Shown: positions 1 through 7,292, numbered from the stretch's first letter. The stretch is DNA of 7,985 nucleotides from JBMNCR01 sp049366695 (GCA_049366695.1 JBMNCR010000099.1:1-7985); one strand, 5' to 3'. The notes: generated from the sequence alone by a model not told the origin. A program made the numbers and translations.

Positions 1-83
1 TGAATATTAATAAATAAATTATGTTCTTTCCTATTGCTATTTTATAGTACTGTTATGTAGGAGTCCATCATAATCCTTTTTAA

Positions 84-111
84 TTGAGTTTGCTTATTAT
101 TTAAATATAAG
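84..111 (+). promoter_or_regulatory. Candidate sigma-A promoter upstream of the corrinoid activator gene
   Basis: TTGAGT (84-89) and TATAAG (106-111) are separated by 16 bp, a fair match to the vegetative -35/-10 pattern. It would give a leader of about 115 nt before the ATG at 234. Such matches are common by chance in DNA this AT-rich, so support is weak. I saw no cobalamin-riboswitch landmarks and no sigma-54 -24/-12 pattern in bases 1-233. The leader also holds a short inverted repeat, AGTAAAA/TTTTACT, around position 140. Confidence 0.3.
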
Positions 112-233
112 ATAAAAATTTATTGTATTAAAGACAGTAAAAATATTTTACTAATTTTAAATATAGAGAGAAATGTTGGGTATATGTTTATAGATATATA
201 TAATTTAAGGATGTATAAAAGGAGGAGTTATAT

Positions 234-2015
234 ATGAATAATATGATTACAGTAAAGTTTCCTAATTTAGGGAAACATATAGAAATCGAAGATGGTGCAA
301 AAATAACAGAAGCTTGTGCAATGGTAGGAGAACCTTTGAATCAAGTTTGTGGCGGAAAGGGTAAGTGTGGTAAATGCGCTGTTGATATTAAACGTGATGG
401 AAATCTTGAAACGGTTATTGGTTGTCAAACAAAAGTATTTGATGGTTTGGAAATTATGATCACGGGGCAAGAGACAACAGCTCAGATATTAACGAGTAAT
501 ATGATTAAAGATATACAACACAACCCTTCTTTAAGAATAGTTCATGTAAAAAAGGAAGAGTTAAAAACGCCATTGGGAGAAAATGATTGGGAAACATTAT
601 CACGTGTGTTGAAAATTAATTTATGTAAACCTACTTTAGATATATTGAAAAAGCTTTCAAATACTTTTCATGATCCTGAGGGGATAAATATTATCCTTTA
701 TGATAATACAATATTAAATATAACTTCAGGAGATAAAGATACAAAACTGTATGGGTTAGCTTTTGATGTTGGCTCAACTTCAGTAGTAGGCTATTTATAT
801 GATATGAACACATACAAACAAATTGGTATTAGTTCTATGTTGAATAAGCAAACTAGCATTGGCGGTGACGTTATTAGTCGGATAGAATACACTATTAACA
901 ATACAAATGGTTTGAAACGATTAAATGACTTAGTCATCGAAACAATTAACGAAATAATCGAAGATATTTGTAAAAAACATGATATTGATAAAAATGATAT
1001 ATATCAAGGCACATTTTGTGGTAATAGTACCATGCAACATTTATTTCTCGGTTTAAATCCAGCACATCTTGGGTTAGCCCCTTTTTCTAGTACTACTCAT
1101 GATATTGTCTATACTACCGGAAAAGATGCAAGGGTAAAAATCAATCCTCTTGGAATGGTAACATTCTTTCCATTGTTAGGTGGACATGTAGGGGGAGATA
1201 CTTCAGCAGTAATTCTATCTGTACAAAATGATGATAAATATAGACTTATTATCGATTTGGGTACAAATGGCGAAGTTGCAGTTGGGAAAAACTATACTTT
1301 CAAGGTATCTTCCATGGCTTCCGGTCCTGCTTTAGAAGGGTATGGACTTGAGTTTGGGATGAGAGGAACAATAGGTGCTATTGAAAGAGTAAGCATCTTA
1401 AATGGAGATTTGTACTATAAGGTAATTGGTAAAGTTAAACCTAGAGGTATTTGTGGTTCTGGTATCATTGATTTACTTGCCGATTTGTTGCGGTATAATC
1501 TTATAAATACAAAAGGAGTATTTGCAAAACCATCAGAAGTTGATTCGCCTAACTTAGCTAGACGTTTGATTACAGTAGATAATGCAAAAGTATTTGTTAT
1601 AGCTCATGAAAATGAAACTGAAAATGGGAAAGCCATATTATTGACTCAAAAGGATATTAGACAGATTCAGCTAGCTATAGCTGCTATTTATACAGGTTGT
1701 AATATGTTAATTGCTGAAAGTGGATTGAAGGGTGAAGAATTAGAAGAAATACTGATGGCAGGCGCCTTTGGAAATTATATTGATATTGAAAAAGCTCAAT
1801 ACATTGGAATGATTCCTTATTTTAAAGGAGTACCTGTTTATTCAATTGGTAATGCGGCAGCTACAGGATCACAATTATTTTTATTATCAAAGGAAGATAA
1901 AGAGGAATGTGAAAAAATTGCTGAAAATGCTATCCATGTTGAAATTGCTACAAATCCAAACTTTACAGATAATTTTATACAAAATGTATATCTAAATAAA
2001 GTTGAACGTTACTAA
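234..2015 (+). CDS. RACo-type reductive activator of corrinoid proteins ([2Fe-2S] ferredoxin domain + ASKHA ATPase domain)
   Basis: This cytoplasmic protein is predicted to use ATP to return the inactive Co(II) form of corrinoid methyl-carrier proteins to Co(I). Those carriers serve acetogenesis or methylamine, glycine betaine and O-demethylation pathways. An N-terminal plant-type [2Fe-2S] domain (about residues 4-85) has ligands C39, C45, C48 and C64 (C-x5-C-x2-C-x15-C). A linker and middle region follow, then a C-terminal ASKHA ATPase domain from about residue 170. Visible motifs are DVGSTS (178-183), GNSTMQH (from 263), DLGTNGE (341-347), CGSGIID (from 407) and AGAFGNYID (509-517). The length of 593 aa is normal for this family (DUF4445/COG3894). 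The start is well fixed: GGAGGAG at 221-227 lies six bases before the ATG. No corrinoid protein or methyltransferase gene is in the window, so the client is unknown. Family call strong; exact client is inference. Confidence 0.93.
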   Translation: MNNMITVKFPNLGKHIEIEDGAKITEACAMVGEPLNQVCGGKGKCGKCAVDIKRDGNLETVIGCQTKVFDGLEIMITGQETTAQILTSNMIKDIQHNPSLRIVHVKKEELKTPLGENDWETLSRVLKINLCKPTLDILKKLSNTFHDPEGINIILYDNTILNITSGDKDTKLYGLAFDVGSTSVVGYLYDMNTYKQIGISSMLNKQTSIGGDVISRIEYTINNTNGLKRLNDLVIETINEIIEDICKKHDIDKNDIYQGTFCGNSTMQHLFLGLNPAHLGLAPFSSTTHDIVYTTGKDARVKINPLGMVTFFPLLGGHVGGDTSAVILSVQNDDKYRLIIDLGTNGEVAVGKNYTFKVSSMASGPALEGYGLEFGMRGTIGAIERVSILNGDLYYKVIGKVKPRGICGSGIIDLLADLLRYNLINTKGVFAKPSEVDSPNLARRLITVDNAKVFVIAHENETENGKAILLTQKDIRQIQLAIAAIYTGCNMLIAESGLKGEELEEILMAGAFGNYIDIEKAQYIGMIPYFKGVPVYSIGNAAATGSQLFLLSKEDKEECEKIAENAIHVEIATNPNFTDNFIQNVYLNKVERY

Positions 2016-2196
2016 TATTGATTATACTATCATTTAAAGCTTTGTTTATGATGAAATAGAGATAAGTCGACAGGTTGAAAATACTTTCTATATAATAAAA
2101 TATAGCTATTGATAAAGAGAACGAAAGCATTATACCAGTATTCTATTAAATATAAAGTTTTACTCAATATAAATAAAAAATAATCTGTAAAAGATA

Positions 2197-2227
2197 TTGA
2201 CTTAGAGTATACTCTAAGTCATATAAT
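2197..2227 (+). promoter_or_regulatory. MerR-family-type promoter and operator of the aldo/keto reductase gene
   Basis: TTGACT (2197-2202) and a perfect TATAAT (2222-2227) are 19 bp apart, two more than the usual 17. The spacer is covered by a perfect 24-bp palindrome at 2198-2221, with half-site TGACTTAGAGTA. An overlong spacer filled by a dyad is the hallmark of promoters that MerR-family activators open by untwisting DNA. The CTTAGAG half-site resembles those I recall for the AdhR/NmlR-type branch, which responds to aldehydes and other electrophiles and often controls oxidoreductases. The regulator gene itself is not in the window. The start codon at 2283 lies about 55 bp downstream, so this should be the gene's own promoter. 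Confidence 0.82.
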
Positions 2228-2282
2228 AGAAATATTAAATTAATAATCAATAATTATGTATATTTAATAGAGAGGTATGTGA

Positions 2283-3407
2283 ATGATGAAATATGTAGAA
2301 TTTGGGAAAACAGGTTTAAACGTATCGAGATTTGGATTAGGTTGCATGAGGTATCCAGAAAGTGAAGCTGAAGCAATCGAGATGGTAAGGTATGCTTTAG
2401 ATCATGGTGTGAATTATGTAGATACGGCATATGTATATAAGAATAGTGAAGAAATATTGGGCAAGGCGCTTAAAGATGGTTATAGGGAAAAGACATACAT
2501 TGCTACTAAAAGTCCAATATGGCAGATAACAAAACATGAAGATTTTGAAAAATTCCTAGATGAAGAGTTATTGCGTCTTGGGACAGATCATATTGATATC
2601 TATCTTCTTCATAATCTAGGTCTTGATAATTGGCAAAAGGTCAAAAGATATGATGGATTTACTTTTTTGGATAAGATGATTGAAAAAGGTAAAATCGGAC
2701 ATAAGGCATTTTCCTTTCATGGAACATCATCTTTATTTAAAGAAGTTATTGATGCATTTGATTGGGAAATGGCACAAATTCAATTAAATATTCTTGACGA
2801 ATTTCAGCAAGCAGGAGTGGAAGGTCTTAAATATGCTGAAGAAAAGGGCATACCAGTGGTAATTATGGAACCTTTAAGAGGTGGTCATATTATTAATAAT
2901 TGCCCACAGGAAGCCATGGATTTAGTGGAGAATTATCCTGAAAAACGTTCGCTTACTGAATGGGCGTTCAGATGGTTGTATAATATGCCGGAAACAACTG
3001 TAATTTTGAGTGGAACTAATACATTAGATCAATTAAAGGAGAACTTAGAAATATTTGATCACGCTGTTCCCAATGCGATGTCGCCGAACGATTTAGATTT
3101 GATAAAGAAAATAAGAGAAGCTTTTGAAAAGAAAAATAACATAAATTGTACCGGATGTAAATATTGTATGCCATGTCCAAATGGTGTTGATATTCCACAA
3201 GTATTCCAACTTTATAATAGTACTAGCGTAATGGAAGGTCATTTTGTTGATAGACTCGTATATCAAGTTACCGTTGCTCCAAGTGGACAAGGTGGGGATC
3301 AGTGTATTGAATGCGGTGTATGTATGGAACATTGTCCACAAGGCATTGAAATACCCCAAAATCTAAAAAAAGCTCATGAAACCTTAATGATTAAACAAAA
3401 AAGATAA
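2283..3407 (+). CDS. Aldo/keto reductase with C-terminal double [4Fe-4S] ferredoxin-like domain
   Basis: Predicted cytoplasmic oxidoreductase that interconverts carbonyls and alcohols. The N-terminal part (about residues 1-275) is a complete aldo/keto reductase TIM barrel. It begins with the typical KTGLNVSRFGLGCMR segment and carries the likely catalytic tetrad D47, Y52, K76 and H110. The C-terminal part (about 285-365) has two cysteine clusters: C289, C292, C295, C298-P and C341, C344, C347, C351-P. This suggests two [4Fe-4S] clusters that could pass electrons to or from ferredoxin, as in a clostridial subfamily whose substrates are mostly unknown. AGAGAGG at 2269-2275 lies seven bases before the first ATG; the adjacent ATG at 2286 is possible but less well spaced. 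The gene is monocistronic between the MerR-type promoter and a strong terminator. That control suggests a role in handling reactive carbonyls. Family certain; substrate unknown. Confidence 0.94.
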   Translation: MMKYVEFGKTGLNVSRFGLGCMRYPESEAEAIEMVRYALDHGVNYVDTAYVYKNSEEILGKALKDGYREKTYIATKSPIWQITKHEDFEKFLDEELLRLGTDHIDIYLLHNLGLDNWQKVKRYDGFTFLDKMIEKGKIGHKAFSFHGTSSLFKEVIDAFDWEMAQIQLNILDEFQQAGVEGLKYAEEKGIPVVIMEPLRGGHIINNCPQEAMDLVENYPEKRSLTEWAFRWLYNMPETTVILSGTNTLDQLKENLEIFDHAVPNAMSPNDLDLIKKIREAFEKKNNINCTGCKYCMPCPNGVDIPQVFQLYNSTSVMEGHFVDRLVYQVTVAPSGQGGDQCIECGVCMEHCPQGIEIPQNLKKAHETLMIKQKR

Positions 3408-3422
3408 TAGTTGTAATTATAT

Positions 3423-3454
3423 AAAAAACTTGAAGGTATTCCTTCAAGTTTTTT
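3423..3454 (+). terminator. Intrinsic terminator after the aldo/keto reductase gene
   Basis: A perfect 14-bp inverted repeat, AAAAAACTTGAAGG/CCTTCAAGTTTTTT, encloses a TATT loop sixteen bases after the stop codon. The T-tract follows the stem on + and the A-tract mirrors it, so it could also work on the other strand. It closes the aldo/keto reductase unit and marks the left edge of the accessory-looking region. Confidence 0.93.
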
Positions 3455-3974
3455 ATATTTTAAAATCAAAACACAACAACTATGAACATGCCATTAGTGT
3501 TGATGAGAAATTGTTGTATTCAATACTATTCCTAAAATCTCTTTAATGCGTGATAATATCGTTTAACTTGGTATTAGTCATAGTATGAATTGTTAATTAG
3601 AAATATTAGATTTTCGGAAAATAAAGTGATTAAATTAAAAAAATGTGTGTTTTGCTATTGTATATAAATATTAAATACACTTTATAAAGCATATTAATTT
3701 GAACAAAATTTTTTTGAGATTAACAGAATAACATAATCAGAAAAACCGATTTTAACATCATAAGAATACGAAACAGATGAAAATTAGTAATTTTTATAAT
3801 ATAAAAGAGGATTTTAGATACTTATGTCGAATTATAAAGTTGATGAAAAGTTGTATAAGGAAAAAAATATATATTATAAATTTTCAAGGTTTACATAAAA
3901 AAATAATAAAATTACAGCAGAACCGGGTAATTGCATGAAAAAAACAAACCAAGAATTCGATAGCATAATTGATT
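3455..3974. other. Non-coding AT-rich stretch, possible gene graveyard
   Basis: I see no convincing gene on either strand. The best + strand start (ATG at 3824) gives only 24 codons, with a GAGG 13 bases upstream, which is too far. On the minus strand, between about 3600 and 3490, a reading frame begins MTNTKLNDIITH and then meets a stop. Similar-looking peptide continues past it, so this may be a decayed gene, but it is too short to identify. The low-complexity A/T runs around 3640-3900 look like drifting intergenic DNA. Confidence 0.4.
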
Positions 3975-4156
3975 TAGGCGTATTATTAATACAATCCAAA
4001 CACGCTTACGCCAATACCAATGGAAAGAACTCGAAGAGAACCTAAATTTTCGGAACTCACTACGTTCAAACAGCCGATAAATTCTTAACGGTTCTCATCT
4101 CCTTCTTTTGAATTAAGCGAAGCTAATGTCTTGTTATTGTATTAATAATACACCTA
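3975..4156. repeat. Structured palindromic element with 21-bp terminal inverted repeats (MITE-like or RNA-forming)
   Basis: The ends are near-perfect inverted repeats: 3975-3995 (starts TAGGCGTATTATTAATAC) and 4136-4156 (ends TTAATAATACACCTA) match at 20 of 21 positions. Nested complementary blocks follow in order inside: CGCTTA (4003-4008) with TAAGCG (4114-4119), then AAAGAA with TTCTTT, GAGAACC with GGTTCTC, and TCGG with CCGA around a central GAAC/GTTC mini-hairpin. The whole unit of about 182 bp can therefore fold into one long interrupted hairpin. It has higher GC content than its surroundings and no ORF. This layout fits a non-autonomous miniature transposable element, or a conserved structured RNA if transcribed. 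No clear target-site duplication flanks the ends. The repeat structure is seen directly; the mobile or RNA nature is inferred. Confidence 0.7.
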
Positions 4157-4157
4157 G

Positions 4158-4173
4158 ATACTGTATACAGTAT
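4158..4173. promoter_or_regulatory. Perfect 16-bp palindrome, possible operator
   Basis: ATACTGTATACAGTAT is a perfect palindrome one base outside the right end of the palindromic element. It could be a dimeric repressor operator. Its TACTG/CAGTA halves recall LexA-type half-sites but are too close together for an E. coli-type SOS box. It lies about 135 bp upstream of the weak ORF at 4310 and is not obviously in a promoter. It could instead be a target-site preference or part of the element. Confidence 0.35.
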
Positions 4174-4309
4174 TTTGCTTTGAACAAAGTTTATATTTAT
4201 ATAAAATTTTGAAGAATACTATGATGAGCAAAATTAATTTTAGGTATATAAAACAAACAGTATATTAAAGAGAATAATTACTAATATATTATAAAAAAAT
4301 GAAAAGCTT

Positions 4310-4561
4310 ATGTCTAAGTCTATAGCATATGAAAAAACTATAGGAGTAAGAACTATACAAAAATTTAAAAAGTTGCGGAATGGGAAAGTCCCCGTGACAA
4401 AGAAAAAAGACAGAAAAATAAATGATTACATACCAAGTTTAAAATCACCAAGTAAAGGAGAATGTAAATTATTTACAAAAGCAGTTATAGGTTCTGTTGA
4501 AACAATTTCTATGGCATATAAGTTCATAAAATATTTTATTATAAAAGAGAGTAAAAGTTGA
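4310..4561 (+). CDS. Small hypothetical basic protein (83 aa), doubtful
   Basis: I do not recognise this protein. The predicted product is very lysine-rich, especially residues 17-52 (for example TKKKDRKINDY). It ends in a more hydrophobic, possibly amphipathic stretch, SVETISMAYKFIKYFIIKE. Such a basic protein could bind nucleic acid, but no motif shows it. The ribosome site is poor: only GAAAAG lies before the ATG, with no GGAG-like core. The ORF is isolated in about 1.7 kb of otherwise non-coding DNA. The terminator-like hairpin at 4736-4770 lies about 175 bp downstream. It may be a real orphan gene, a remnant, or chance. Confidence 0.3.
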   Translation: MSKSIAYEKTIGVRTIQKFKKLRNGKVPVTKKKDRKINDYIPSLKSPSKGECKLFTKAVIGSVETISMAYKFIKYFIIKESKS

Positions 4562-4656
4562 TTATTAAATAAATGAAAGAATATATAATTTAGATTGATA
4601 ATACAAGTTGATATATTCCAGCGTCATTTGAGTAATTAGATGATATGTATACGTAT

Positions 4657-4776
4657 GTGACACATGTGGACTAACGGTCACTGCTATTAGAATCAATAGG
4701 TGTGGTTTAGTGTTGTACTTATTAGAATAGCAAAGATTCAATGAGATAAATAAATCTTATTGGGTCTTTTCTTTAT
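4657..4776 (+). ncRNA. Candidate structured RNA (three successive hairpins, last terminator-like)
   Basis: Three hairpins follow one another in protein-free sequence. GTGAC/GTCAC pair at 4657-4661 and 4677-4681, TGCTATT/AATAGCA pair at 4682-4688 and 4726-4732, and a terminator-like stem with a U-rich tail follows at 4736-4770. The first two stems abut with no gap, which is more order than chance would suggest. A possible promoter is TTGATA (4608-4613), a 17-bp spacer and AGTAAT (4631-4636), putting a start near 4643; the -10 is weak. It could be a small RNA or an attenuating leader for the ATPase gene about 350 bp downstream. I recognise no known RNA family; it has no T-box sequence. Confidence 0.35.
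4736..4770 (+). terminator. Probable intrinsic terminator
   Basis: CAATGAGAT (4739-4747) pairs with ATCTTATTG (4754-4762) through one G-U wobble around an AAATAA loop. Extra A-U and G-U pairs lengthen the base of the stem, and TCTTTTCTTT follows. The stem is low in GC but the U-rich tail is good. It would end transcripts from the 4310 ORF or the candidate RNA before they reach the ATPase gene. Confidence 0.5.
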
Positions 4777-4889
4777 ATGAAAATGATTGCAATTGGTTAT
4801 AATTGGGAGTAGAATAGAGTTGGAATGCGATTTAAATGGATTTGTTTAGTAATATGTTAGTTAATTGCAACTTTAGGAGAGTTAAGATA

Positions 4890-4958
4890 ATGACATATAA
4901 AAAGGGAGGTAGAAGAGCAGAGATTGTGAAGCAAATATCCATCATGGTTAAAAACTAG
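4890..4958 (+). CDS. Very short ORF (22 aa) with a good ribosome site
   Basis: ATG at 4890 is preceded by AGGAGA (4875-4880) with a nine-base gap, a better ribosome site than that of the 83-aa ORF upstream. The predicted peptide, MTYKKGGRRAEIVKQISIMV plus KN, is strongly basic. It may be a leader peptide for the ATPase gene that begins 170 bp later, or the truncated start of a lost gene; KKGGRRAEIVKQI reads like the beginning of a nucleic-acid-binding protein. I cannot identify it. Confidence 0.25.
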   Translation: MTYKKGGRRAEIVKQISIMVKN

Positions 4959-5127
4959 TAAGAAAGTAGATAGAATTTGAAATAATATAATTAAAAGTTA
5001 AATGGGATATGTAGTAGATTTCCTTTTAGATTAATGGCGTAGACTATGCTTGTGCGTATTATTCAAAATAAAGATAAATAATCAATTTAGCGCTAATAAA
5101 CAAATATTGTATGAATGGAGAAACGAT

Positions 5128-7023
5128 ATGCAGTTTACAAGTAAGACATTATTAGGTCCTTTGCAATCTGAAGGATTAGAAAGTGATAAGGACTTTATAA
5201 GAAATTATGTACCAATGAATGGCACAAAATCAATTTATGATGATTCGCTAATAACCTCGATAATATCAGGAGAAAAAAATATATTCTCTGGTGTAAGAGG
5301 AAGCGGTAAAACGATGATTATGAAGACAGGTGAGATGGTTTTAGAAAGTGAAATAAAGAAAGGGGAAGGGAAAAAAATACTACCTTGTTATATTTCATTT
5401 TCTGGGTTTAGAAATGATGTAACAATGCAAGATGAAGCTGAACTAAGCAATGACGAATTAAAAGTTGTTAAGGAAATATTCAGAGGTTTTTTCTACATTT
5501 CATTATTGGACAATATTTTGGTGAAAATTGAAAATCTTGAGTTGTCTAAAGATGTACCTTTCAACTTCTTTGGTATTAAGACTGAAGTTGGTGTAAAAAG
5601 AGAGATAAAAAAAGCGTTACATGAATTAAAACAAGTAGGTTTTGCAGAATTAACTCAATTGAAGCAGTCTGAAAACAAGAATAGTGCTGGAATAAATGTT
5701 TTAGATGGAATATTTGATTTTAAATCTTCAAATGAATTAAAAAGGCAAACTACTAAGAAATCTGTGACAATGGATGATCTTCAAAAGACAGTGTTATTTA
5801 AGAATACTATAGAGTCTATATGTGAAGTATATGGAATAGATAGAATACATTTCATGTTTGATGAAGTTTTCACATTAAAGTATTTGCAAGCCGAATTTTT
5901 CAATATCCTATTTGGTTTTAGAAATTTCAAGTATTGCTCATTCACAATTAGTGCTTATCCAACATTAATGGATTATGGCACTGAATTTGATATACCAGAT
6001 GATGCGAATGTTACAACAGTTGCTCCAATTCTTTATAAACCAAATAAGAAGCAATTTGAAAAGCCTCTTTTTGATTTTGTAGGAAAGAGACTTGAAGTAT
6101 ATGGGAACAAAGAATTAAGTGAAGTAATTTTTGATGATGCTCTTCAGGATTTAATTTTATATACAAATGGTAACCCTAGGATACTTCTTCATAGTATTCA
6201 GCATATTTGGGATGAAAAGAAAGGGAAAATCAATATTTCAAGTATTACTAATGATATAGTTAATCAGATTGCAAATACCATTTATATAGACTTTTTAAAT
6301 AAACAAGCTATTCGATATAAACTTAGTATGGATAAAATTAATGGATTTTTAGATGTTATTATTGAGCGATTAAGAAGAATGAATAGTAGAGGTGTTCATC
6401 CAACAGTATTCTTTTTAATAGATAGCTCAATTGAATACCACTTTTCAAGAACAATTGATTTATTACAATACTGCAGAATTATTGATCATTATAAAGTTGG
6501 TGATTTTGGAGGAAGTACATCAAAAAAAGGAAAAGTTTTTTTGCTAAATCCTTTGTTTGCAAGATATCATGGAGTATTTACTAGAGATCAATTAAAGCAA
6601 TTACCTAATTTGATAAAGAATGCAATTAACAAAGATAGAAAAATTCAGTTTGCAAGCTTGGATAGTTTCTTAGTTCAGATTGGGGATGCCATAAATAGTT
6701 GTCCAATACTAGCTAAGGGTCAATGTGAAAGTGTAGACTGTGGTGAAGCTTTTAATGAATCATGGAGAAAGTGTCCATTTCATGATCATGATTTAACTGT
6801 TGGTGTTATAGAAGAGGAAAAAAAGGAGAAACCCAGTATATCAATAGAATGTTTGCCGATATCTTATAAACTTAGGAATAGATTGCATGAGATAGATGTT
6901 AAAAATGTTTTTGATGTTACTGATTGTGGTATTGACGGACTTCAGCAAGCGTCCTATATTGGAAGGATAAGAGCAAAAATGATTTACTATTACGCAATAG
7001 AATATATTGATGATTTTCTATAG
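5128..7023 (+). CDS. ORC/CDC6-like AAA+ ATPase with Cys/His cluster and C-terminal helix-hairpin-helix (function unknown)
   Basis: A 631-aa P-loop ATPase, probably acting on DNA. Walker A is GVRGSGKT (55-62) and Walker B is IHFMFDE with D245/E246. Sensor 1 is likely FTISAYP (272-278) and sensor 2 is NGNPR with R351, the order seen in ORC/CDC6-type AAA+ proteins. About 180 residues, partly helical and charged, separate Walker A and B, longer than in classic ORC/CDC6. A likely winged-helix segment (about 420-490) follows. Next come clustered C525, C533, C538, C549, H552 and H554 (a probable zinc site), then a helix-hairpin-helix tail (about 570-631, with ASYIGRIRAK) resembling the RNA polymerase alpha C-terminal fold. 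The frame stays open upstream to a TTG at 5050, but GGAG (5117-5120) lies seven bases before the ATG at 5128, so I chose that start. No signal peptide or membrane span. Setting beside mobile-element debris suggests a defence or replication role; this is inference. Confidence 0.9.
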   Translation: MQFTSKTLLGPLQSEGLESDKDFIRNYVPMNGTKSIYDDSLITSIISGEKNIFSGVRGSGKTMIMKTGEMVLESEIKKGEGKKILPCYISFSGFRNDVTMQDEAELSNDELKVVKEIFRGFFYISLLDNILVKIENLELSKDVPFNFFGIKTEVGVKREIKKALHELKQVGFAELTQLKQSENKNSAGINVLDGIFDFKSSNELKRQTTKKSVTMDDLQKTVLFKNTIESICEVYGIDRIHFMFDEVFTLKYLQAEFFNILFGFRNFKYCSFTISAYPTLMDYGTEFDIPDDANVTTVAPILYKPNKKQFEKPLFDFVGKRLEVYGNKELSEVIFDDALQDLILYTNGNPRILLHSIQHIWDEKKGKINISSITNDIVNQIANTIYIDFLNKQAIRYKLSMDKINGFLDVIIERLRRMNSRGVHPTVFFLIDSSIEYHFSRTIDLLQYCRIIDHYKVGDFGGSTSKKGKVFLLNPLFARYHGVFTRDQLKQLPNLIKNAINKDRKIQFASLDSFLVQIGDAINSCPILAKGQCESVDCGEAFNESWRKCPFHDHDLTVGVIEEEKKEKPSISIECLPISYKLRNRLHEIDVKNVFDVTDCGIDGLQQASYIGRIRAKMIYYYAIEYIDDFL

Positions 7024-7151
7024 ATCAATAGAAACTGTATTGAAGTTAAAAATGGCAAAGTGAATTCTTTATATCGTTATGGCTTTTATATTCAAGTTGA
7101 CAAACACATAAATCATTATTTATAATGCAATATCACAAAAAATTTAACTAA

Positions 7152-7292
7152 TTAAACGAAGGAATTGAAAGCATTCTAACAAATTGCCTTATGTGCGAGA
7201 TGACCAATTTGGATGCAGAGAGCAAAGGGTTATATTATTCACTATGTGGGGAATATAAACCTTTGCGGAAATACCAATACGGAGGAATTTAA
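7152..7292 (+). other. Short protein-like reading frame (46 codons), possible gene fragment
   Basis: Between stops this frame reads LNEGIESILTNCLMCEMTNL, then DAESKGLYYSLCGEYKPLRK, then YQYGGI. The varied, low-lysine composition looks more like real protein than the AT-rich noise around it. The only ATG (7191) lacks a ribosome site, so it is probably a fragment of a lost gene. The same DNA forms a strong hairpin: GCAAAGG/CCTTTGC and TTATATT/AATATAA pair at 7222-7236 and 7252-7266 around a 15-nt loop. It may therefore be structural rather than coding. The rest of 7024-7432 shows no gene, and no clear terminator follows the ATPase. Confidence 0.3.

Noticed and set aside
1..233. Cobalamin riboswitch or sigma-54 promoter before the corrinoid activator
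   Set aside because: No B12-box-like conserved segment or TGGCAC...TTGCA pattern could be found.
267..470. Minus-strand ORF of 67 codons inside the corrinoid activator gene
   Set aside because: It is the antisense shadow of a clearly coding [2Fe-2S] domain and has no family resemblance.
2016..2196. Intrinsic terminator after the corrinoid activator gene
   Set aside because: The only hairpin (around ATCAT/ATGAT near 2030-2050) is interrupted and lacks a T-run, so I cannot support a terminator.
3016..3359. Two overlapping minus-strand ORFs (60 and 88 codons) opposite the end of the aldo/keto reductase gene
   Set aside because: Both lie antisense to the conserved Fe-S cysteine region and translate to non-protein-like sequence, so they are shadows.
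5050..5127. Longer start (TTG 5050) for the ATPase, adding 26 residues
   Set aside because: No ribosome site precedes the TTG, whereas GGAG is ideally placed before ATG 5128. TTGTGC with GATAAA 17 bp on even looks like a possible promoter there.
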